Origin: Parashewanella sp965200795 | Lineage (GTDB): Bacteria; Pseudomonadota; Gammaproteobacteria; Enterobacterales; Shewanellaceae | Assembly (NCBI GenBank): GCA_965200795.1 | Contig: CBDAVB010000013.1 | Location: forward strand, 434,001 to 498,000 | Length of the DNA stretch: 64,000 bases | Direction: 5' to 3' | Shown: positions 58,605 to 64,000 of the stretch, in pieces | Numbering within the stretch: the stretch's first letter is position 1 | Layout: each line of letters opens with the position of its first letter | Translations under genes and position numbers: made by a program | The notes under the pieces: model-generated | Databases searched by the model: none | What the model was told of the DNA's origin: nothing | What the model saw: the letters and a program-made list of their open reading frames with translations, nothing else

Positions 58605-58806
58605 TTAATGTTTGTAAAAATCATAAGCGGCTGACCATCAGTTTCTTAGTTTTCTTAACCCCGGCGTCAGCGCTCTCGGGGTCTGGACTTCGCTCACACA
58701 GCCGCGGCTGCGCGCCTTTCGCCGCGCCTTGCTGTCAGCAAACGGAGTATCAACCGTTTTTTATGCCGGTAATTTTTTCCGCGCCTGAGACCGTATCCGG
58801 CTGAGC
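58605..58806 (+). repeat. Diverged repeat C followed by dispersed repeat B
   Basis: ATAAGCGGCTGACCATCAG begins a diverged repeat C copy. Bases 58757-58806 are repeat B copy 2 (49 of 50 identical to 32181-32230). These repeats fill the gap between pomB and the DUF692 gene. The frame open here is not a gene. Confidence 0.65.
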
Positions 58807-58835
58807 GTTCAGGCTGAACGGAACGCCAGAATTAT

Positions 58836-59717
58836 TTGATGACATTTGCACAGGTATTTACTAACAAAATGAATTCACGAACATTACTGCATCCGGCGTT
58901 AGGTTTTGGTTTAGGGCTGCGTACCAGTCATTTTGAAGATATTTTGAATCAAGCTCCTGATGTGGACTGGTTTGAAATACTGTCAGAAAACTATATGGTC
59001 GCCGGCGGAAAGCCTAAGTATTATTTACATGCTATTGCTGAGCGTTATCCCGTTGTGATGCATGGCGTGTCGATGACTATCGGTAGCACTGATCCGCTTG
59101 ATATGGATTATTTAACATCGCTGAAAATCTTAGCCAATCAGATCAACCCGAAATGGATTTCTGATCATATTTGCTGGAGTTCGGTTCACGGTCTCAACAG
59201 CCATGATTTATTGCCCTTACCTTACACCGAAGAAACGATTGAGCATGTCGCGAATCGTATCGCTCAGGCTCAGGACTTTTTAGGCCGCCGGATCCTGATT
59301 GAAAATGTGTCGAGTTATTTGTCCTACAAAGAATCACAAATGACCGAGTGGCAGTTTTTACAAGAAGTCGCGGACAGAGCCGATTGTTTATTGTTATTTG
59401 ATATTAATAATATTTACGTCAGCGGCCGCAACCATGATTTTAATCCCCTAGATTACATAGACTATATCGACCCTAAAAGAGTACAGCAGTTTCATTTAGC
59501 CGGGCACAGTGACTTCGGCGATTATGTTATCGACACCCATGATCATGATGTGCCTCAAAGTGTCTGGGAGCTCTATGCGTACGCGTTAAATCGTTTTGGT
59601 ATGGTCAGCACTATGATTGAACGAGATGACAACATTCCGTCTTTAAATGAGTTGGTGTCAGAACTTGATCAGGCCAGACAAATAGCGTCACAAACCTTCG
59701 CTGAGGCGGCCGGTTAA
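58836..59717 (+). CDS. bufB: DUF692 multinuclear iron enzyme (BufB/MbnB/HvfB family)
   Basis: Members of this family modify cysteine residues of ribosomally made peptides in copper or metal-stress systems. The product has up to 293 residues (an ATG at 58869 is an alternative start). Metal-ligand segments of the TIM barrel are visible: MHGVSM, SDHICW, IENVSSYL, FDINNIYVS, FHLAGH, DTHDHDVP and IERDDNIP. The partner gene follows directly. No precursor peptide (BufA type) lies upstream, where a repeat is found instead. It interrupts the pomB-thiI order known from Vibrio. Confidence 0.9.
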   Translation: MMTFAQVFTNKMNSRTLLHPALGFGLGLRTSHFEDILNQAPDVDWFEILSENYMVAGGKPKYYLHAIAERYPVVMHGVSMTIGSTDPLDMDYLTSLKILANQINPKWISDHICWSSVHGLNSHDLLPLPYTEETIEHVANRIAQAQDFLGRRILIENVSSYLSYKESQMTEWQFLQEVADRADCLLLFDINNIYVSGRNHDFNPLDYIDYIDPKRVQQFHLAGHSDFGDYVIDTHDHDVPQSVWELYAYALNRFGMVSTMIERDDNIPSLNELVSELDQARQIASQTFAEAAG

Positions 59718-60542
59718 ATGAGTCAGTTAAGAGAATTACAGCAAGGCTTTTTCGATTACATTTTACAAGCTAATTTAGCCGACGACAATTTAGCGTCACA
59801 CCCCTTTAACGAGCATGTCGCGGAGCAGGGTAATATCAGCGCGAACACTCGTTTAGTGATTTACGCCAACGCTTATTACGCGAGGCTGCGGTCTACGATA
59901 GAAACTGATCACGATATTCTCGCGCACTATCTGGGTGACGATATGTTCGAGGCCGTGGCGCGCGGGTATATCAACTCTCAACCGTCACGTTTTTCCTCGT
60001 TACGCCGGTATTGTGACCGGCTGCCTGAATTTTTAGAAAATGACCCGCGCTTTCGGGACTATCCCCAGTTAGCGGACATCGCCCGCTTTGAACGCCGGCT
60101 GCTCAGTTCGTTTGACGCGGCCGACGCGCGAAGGGCGTCATTTTCAGAATTACAGGCTTTACCCGCCGGGCAGTGGCCGGCCTGCCGGCTGAGGTTTCAT
60201 CCGAGCGTTCAGTTACTTACCTGTCAGTCCAATGCGGTGGAAATATGGCAAGCGATAAAAGCACAGGAAGCGCCGCCTGAGCCGGATCTGGAGTATCAGC
60301 GTCACTGGCTGCTTTGGCGCGGAGAAACCCGGTTAACCGAATTCAACTCGATAACACCGTACCAATTTGTGTTGATTGAAGGCTTTATTAAGGGGGCGGA
60401 TTTCGCGGAGCAATGTGAGGCCATGCTGGAATATTTTGATGAATCACAAGCGCCCGAGCAAGTGCTGCGGTCGCTGCGGTCGTGGTTTGAGACGGGATTA
60501 ATTCAGTCTGTCGGCGGAATGCCGGAACCATTGCTTCAATAA
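59718..60542 (+). CDS. bufC: BufC/HvfC family (DUF2063) partner protein
   Basis: The 274-residue protein normally guides the precursor peptide to the DUF692 enzyme. It has the N-terminal DUF2063 domain (about 5-100, LQQGFFDYI and RLVIYANAYYARL), RFSSLRRYCDRLPEFL, and a second domain with WLLWRGETRLTEF. It starts right at the bufB stop, so the two are coupled. Their target peptide is not in the window. Confidence 0.88.
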   Translation: MSQLRELQQGFFDYILQANLADDNLASHPFNEHVAEQGNISANTRLVIYANAYYARLRSTIETDHDILAHYLGDDMFEAVARGYINSQPSRFSSLRRYCDRLPEFLENDPRFRDYPQLADIARFERRLLSSFDAADARRASFSELQALPAGQWPACRLRFHPSVQLLTCQSNAVEIWQAIKAQEAPPEPDLEYQRHWLLWRGETRLTEFNSITPYQFVLIEGFIKGADFAEQCEAMLEYFDESQAPEQVLRSLRSWFETGLIQSVGGMPEPLLQ

Positions 60543-60592
60543 CGTAAAATGAGTACCCGGGGGGAGAATTCAGGTGCTCATCTCGTTTTACG
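60543..60592. terminator. Long imperfect hairpin after bufC
   Basis: CGTAAAATGAGTACC pairs imperfectly with GGTGCTCATCTCGTTTTACG across a G-rich centre, right after the bufC stop. There is no T-run, so termination is only likely. Confidence 0.45.
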
Positions 60593-60824
60593 GCATTTTC
60601 AGTTCGCAGAGCCGTTGACCGGCGATTGATTCGGTCTGTAACAATGCCCGCTGTGACAAGATCGCGGCACTCCTTTACACTTTTTTCCTGAAAATAATTC
60701 TTAAAAATACTCCGGCGGAGATCGCAGATTTTTACGCCGAGGACCGGCGAAAATTGCATCTTCAGGGATCAGGAGTATAATTGCGCCACTTTTTTGTTCA
60801 TTACTTTGTCACCGCGGAAACCCA

Positions 60825-62279
60825 ATGAAGTTTATTGTTAAGTTATACCCTGAAATTATGATGAAAAGCCGTTCGGTAAGGATTCGCTTTACCAAAATGC
60901 TTGAGTCAAATATGCGCAATGTTTTAAGACGCGTTGATGAGGGGATAAGAGTGCGGCGTCAGTGGGACCGTATTATGGTCAGTGTGCCTGATACATCCGC
61001 GGAGCTGGCTGACGCCGTCAGCGGGCGTTTAAGCTGTATTCCGGGTATCGCTCACTCACTGCGGGTTAATGAATCCGGCTTTGAAAGTATGGATGACATT
61101 TACCGGCGGGCACTGCCGGTTTTCAGAGAAAAGTTAGCCGGAAAAACCTTTTGCGTGCGTGTGAAGCGCGCCGGAAAACACGACTTTACGTCAAGTGAAG
61201 TTGAACGCTACGTCGGCGGCGGCCTTAACCAGCATACCGCCGCCGCGGGGGTAAAACTAAAAAATCCGGATGTTACCGTTAACCTTGAAATCAGTAATGA
61301 CAGGCTTTTTATGGTAGCGGATCGTATTGACGGCCTGGGCGGCTTCCCTATCGCGACTCAGGAAGATGTGCTTTCGTTAATTTCCGGCGGTTTCGACTCC
61401 GGTGTATCAAGCTTCCGGTTTATCAAGAAAGGGGCAAGAACTCACTACTGTTTCTTCAGCTTAGGCGGCGCGCGACATGAAATCGGTGTCAAGCAAGTGG
61501 CTTATCACTTATGGAAGAAATACGGTGAGTCACACAAAGTCAAATTCATCACCGTTCCGTTTGAAGATGTTGTGACAGAAATTCTTGAGCGCGTTGATAA
61601 CGGTCAGAAAGGCGTGATTCTCAAACGTATGATGATGAAAACCGCGGCATTGATCGCGGAGCGTTTAGGCATTCAAGCTTTAGTAACGGGTGAGAGCTTA
61701 GGGCAGGTTTCCAGCCAGACACTGACCAACTTGAACGTGATTGACCGCAGTACGGATTTATTGATCCTGCGCCCGCTTATCACCGCGGATAAGCAGGATA
61801 TTATTGATGAGAGCCGCGCAATCGGCACCGAAGATTTCGCTAAAGCGATGCCGGAATACTGCGGCGTGATTTCACAAAAGCCGACGGTTAAAGCCGTGCT
61901 TTCTAAAATTCTGGCGGAAGAGGAAAAGCTCACTGATGAGCTCGTGGCGAAAACCGCGGAAAAAGCGGTGATCATGAATATTCGTGACATCGCCGGAGAA
62001 ACGGACACCCGGATCCGCGAAACTGAAACGGTACGGGACTTATCAGCCGGTGAAGTGATTATCGATATCCGCTCCGCCGAGGAGGAAGAGGCGGCGCCGT
62101 TAGAAATTGACGGCGTGGAAGTTATCCATATTCCGTTCTTTAAGCTGAGTACCCAGTTTGCCGATTTAGATCAAAGCCGTTCATTCCTGCTTTACTGCGA
62201 CCGTGGCGTGATGAGTAAGCTGCAGGCGTTATATCTGACGGAGCAGGGCTATCAAAACGTTAAGGTTTATCGGCCTTAG
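60825..62279 (+). CDS. thiI: tRNA 4-thiouridine synthase / thiazole sulfurtransferase
   Basis: ThiI makes s4U8 in tRNA and carries sulfur for thiamine. The 484-residue protein has a THUMP domain (about 60-165), the PP-loop in SGGFDSGVSS (near 188-197), the Cys in PEYCGVIS (about 346) and a C-terminal rhodanese domain (about 405-484) with the persulfide Cys in LLYCDRG. Both sulfur-relay cysteines are present, as in Escherichia. It follows pomAB with the bufBC pair in between. Confidence 0.97.
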   Translation: MKFIVKLYPEIMMKSRSVRIRFTKMLESNMRNVLRRVDEGIRVRRQWDRIMVSVPDTSAELADAVSGRLSCIPGIAHSLRVNESGFESMDDIYRRALPVFREKLAGKTFCVRVKRAGKHDFTSSEVERYVGGGLNQHTAAAGVKLKNPDVTVNLEISNDRLFMVADRIDGLGGFPIATQEDVLSLISGGFDSGVSSFRFIKKGARTHYCFFSLGGARHEIGVKQVAYHLWKKYGESHKVKFITVPFEDVVTEILERVDNGQKGVILKRMMMKTAALIAERLGIQALVTGESLGQVSSQTLTNLNVIDRSTDLLILRPLITADKQDIIDESRAIGTEDFAKAMPEYCGVISQKPTVKAVLSKILAEEEKLTDELVAKTAEKAVIMNIRDIAGETDTRIRETETVRDLSAGEVIIDIRSAEEEEAAPLEIDGVEVIHIPFFKLSTQFADLDQSRSFLLYCDRGVMSKLQALYLTEQGYQNVKVYRP

Positions 62280-62290
62280 GCGGTATTTAA

Positions 62291-62322
62291 TCACGCGCTC
62301 TAAAAGTCATAAGAGCGCGTGA
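62291..62322 (+). terminator. Hairpin after thiI
   Basis: A perfect 11-bp stem, TCACGCGCTCT/AGAGCGCGTGA, with a 10-nt loop starts 11 bp after the thiI stop. It may serve the convergent gene at 62333 as well. Confidence 0.65.
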
Positions 62323-62332
62323 CTGACTTATT

Positions 62333-62827
62333 TCATCTTATTTCCGCGCATGAAATTCCGGAATTATGATTCGAATCGTTATAGCAGCGGATGCCCGCCC
62401 GGTTTGTTATCGTAAATTCCCGGATTTTTTTCCCGCCGTTAAAAATGACTAAATCCAGCGTATCGAGCTTTTTGGCATTGCGTAAAGGATTATGAGTAAG
62501 TGTCGTAAAGTGTCCGGCCGGAGTGTAGGCACGAAAATCTGAAGTTCTCATTAACAGATGAGCATCGCTGTCATTTCTGAAAAGCATACAAAATTTACCT
62601 TTTTCGTCAGCGTCATAAGACGCGCATTGACGCCTTACCGATGCTAAATCAGTCGGCGGGTTCGGCCTTCCGATCGGATAATACAAATAAAAATGCGAGG
62701 CGTAAGGGCAGGCGGTTGATTCATCAAACGAACCGGCCCTGAGCTGAGCCGGCATTACCAGACCGATAATCAGCGGAAAAAAAATCAAAATTACCCTGTT
62801 AAAACGTGCCGGTTTTAAGCAAATCAT
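62333..62827 (-). CDS. Secreted protein of unknown function
   Basis: The product has about 164 residues from the ATG at 62827, which gives a standard signal peptide (FNRVILIFFPLIIGLVMPAQ, cleavage after LRA). A frame open to 62947 would start inside the ISL3 element and is not native. An ATG at 62848 is also possible. The mature part has five cysteines (in TACP, RRQC, KFCM, IRCY and ISCA), suggesting disulfides. I recognise no family. Confidence 0.6.
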   Translation of the reverse strand: MICLKPARFNRVILIFFPLIIGLVMPAQLRAGSFDESTACPYASHFYLYYPIGRPNPPTDLASVRRQCASYDADEKGKFCMLFRNDSDAHLLMRTSDFRAYTPAGHFTTLTHNPLRNAKKLDTLDLVIFNGGKKIREFTITNRAGIRCYNDSNHNSGISCAEIR

Positions 62828-62895
62828 ATAAAAGCTCTGGTGAGTCATTAATCTTGTAATAAGCTTAGTTAAACTTAATGTAATCACAATAAACA

Positions 62896-64000
62896 GGCTC
62901 TTCGTCGTTTCATATGGATTTGAGTAGATCTGATACAGGGCTAGCAATCATAAAAATCATGGTAATAAATGTTCCTGTATTACGATACCCTCTGGCTCGT
63001 GCTCTAGCCGCTTGAAATAGACTATTTAAACCTTCCATACGAGCATTCGTATAAGTGGATGACCAGCGCTGTAAAATTCTCTCTGCATGCCTTTCCACAG
63101 TTGCAAGTGCTTTTCGAACGGGTTCTAACATCTCAATATCACCCAACTGCTCTTTTGCAAAATTAATGAAATACGTCAGCCTCCAGCGTGCAGCATGAGC
63201 GGTTTCAGCTTGACGTATCCACCTAAGTTGTTCCTTAATCCGCCAAGCTGTTGCTGTATTCAGGTCGCTGGATTCTAGCTCTGCAAGTGCTTCTTTTTGT
63301 TTCTCAGTAAATGAGCCATCTGCATTTTTTAGTACTGCCCAGCGCAGGCTCTTTGGATGCGGTTGGATTTTTCTCTCCGTTTTACGTACTTCATCAACCG
63401 CTTTAGTAAACAGTTGCACAACATGGAACCAATCAACCGTTACGTTAGCATCCGGGAACTCTTCCTCTGTTGCTGACAGAAAGGCTCTTGACATATCACA
63501 CACGACTTCAAGTACATTATCTGCTTTGCCTTGATGCTCTGTCAGAAAGGACTTAAATCGCTTAACGGTTTCCTTACCTTTTCCGGGCGTAGCGAACACA
63601 ACAGGCTTGTCTTTCTTGTCCATATCAATGAAAACAGTAACATAGTTGTGGCCACGTTTAGCCGCCGTTTCATCGAATCCAATAGCTTTAAGTGCTGACA
63701 AGTCCATCAATGCTAATGCCTTGCTGACGTAGTGTTTGATGATGCGCCAAATACGTTTGTCACGAATTCCAACATATTCAGCACATGCCTTAACCGGCAT
63801 TTCACGAGCCGGTACCAATACAGATTGTTCGAACAATAACGTGAATTTACTACCCGCTCTCGCCCAAGGGACATTGACACGCTTAACGCCATGCTCAGCA
63901 CATCGAGTTCTCGGGACGTTTGCTTTGATATAACAGTGATGCTGAAAGAAATTGAGATGACGCCAGGTCAGCGATTTAAAGTCATGTGCCGGACAAGCTT
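62896..64000 (-). mobile_element. ISL3-family insertion sequence, right part only
   Basis: The end GGCTCTTCGTCGTTT at 62896 fits ISL3 terminal repeats, and the transposase reads inward from the window edge. The other end and any target duplication are outside the window. It abuts the upstream region of the secreted-protein gene and may have displaced its promoter. Confidence 0.75.
62910..63998 (-). CDS. ISL3-family transposase, 5' end outside window
   Basis: The frame is open from the window edge and gives about 362 residues. The N-terminal part has a zinc-ribbon-like segment (cysteines in ACPAHDF, HHCYI and RCAEHG), then VPWARAGSKFTLLFE. The DDE domain follows, with the first Asp in IGFDETAAKRGHNYVT, the second in VVCDMSRAF and the Glu in NARMEGLNSLFQAARARARGYR, typical of ISL3. 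An ATG at 63836 is internal, not the true start. The frame is undamaged. Confidence 0.9.
   Translation of the reverse strand, partial: ACPAHDFKSLTWRHLNFFQHHCYIKANVPRTRCAEHGVKRVNVPWARAGSKFTLLFEQSVLVPAREMPVKACAEYVGIRDKRIWRIIKHYVSKALALMDLSALKAIGFDETAAKRGHNYVTVFIDMDKKDKPVVFATPGKGKETVKRFKSFLTEHQGKADNVLEVVCDMSRAFLSATEEEFPDANVTVDWFHVVQLFTKAVDEVRKTERKIQPHPKSLRWAVLKNADGSFTEKQKEALAELESSDLNTATAWRIKEQLRWIRQAETAHAARWRLTYFINFAKEQLGDIEMLEPVRKALATVERHAERILQRWSSTYTNARMEGLNSLFQAARARARGYRNTGTFITMIFMIASPVSDLLKSI

Noticed and set aside
58505..58804. 99-residue frame with cysteines upstream of bufB, a possible precursor peptide
   Set aside because: It lies entirely over dispersed repeats C and B, has no signal peptide of BufA type and no ribosome site.
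62827..62947. N-terminal extension of the secreted protein into the ISL3 element
   Set aside because: These residues derive from the IS end; the native signal peptide starts at 62827 or 62848.

Overview
The window looks like the chromosome of a host-associated gammaproteobacterium. I infer an Oceanospirillales/Endozoicomonadaceae-like bacterium from two things. The housekeeping blocks follow the order known from Escherichia and Vibrio. The spaces between them hold eukaryote-like genes: two Ser/Thr kinases, a secreted tyrosine-phosphatase-like protein, an OTU-protease-like protein, a HAD-phosphatase-like protein, a possible death-fold protein and a giant coiled-coil protein. No rRNA gene or taxon-specific marker is present, so this assignment is tentative.

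Layout. 1-4440 is an AT-rich segment that reads as an integrated or captured mobilizable plasmid: a MobV relaxase, an oriT-like palindrome, 22-bp iterons, a replication initiator and a surface-sugar acyltransferase. At 4469-6792 a secreted phosphatase gene is split by a complete IS4-family element with an exact 5-bp target duplication. 7156-23528 holds the cell-envelope and translation core: nadD-holA-lptE-leuS with ybeL divergent, then lnt-corC-ybeY-ybeZ-miaB with ubiF divergent. Unknown genes at 7156, 13919 and 21739 are inserted into this core. 23543-27478 carries two paralogous kinases, the second one frameshifted. 27860-30629 holds a broken pth, an intact ychF and an eight-gene Met/Leu/Gln tRNA array. 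30727-35515 has a methyltransferase, a TetR regulator, hldE, an lpxL-type acyltransferase and a small outer-membrane barrel. 35758-38556 looks like a sugar-acid catabolic module. ybeD-lipB-lipA and holD-rimI follow, mixed with effector-like genes up to 52182.

52463-52784 is a tRNA-Ile(CAU) gene interrupted by a 245-nt group I intron. dxs-ispA-xseB, pomA-pomB, an orphan DUF692/BufC pair and thiI come next, in an order close to that of Vibrio. The window ends inside an ISL3-family transposase.

Functionally the backbone covers lipoprotein and LPS assembly (lnt, lptE, hldE, lpxL), lipoate (lipAB), isoprenoids (dxs, ispA), ubiquinone (ubiF), NAD (nadD), tRNA charging and modification (leuS, miaB, thiI), DNA polymerase III accessory subunits (holA, holD) and a sodium-type flagellar stator (pomAB). 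The accessory genes suggest manipulation of a eukaryotic host. Gene decay (pth, a kinase, a phosphatase), insertion sequences and several families of dispersed non-coding repeats point to a genome in flux. The clearest unusual objects are the tRNA group I intron, the decayed pth, and the eukaryote-like gene set with its repeat families.
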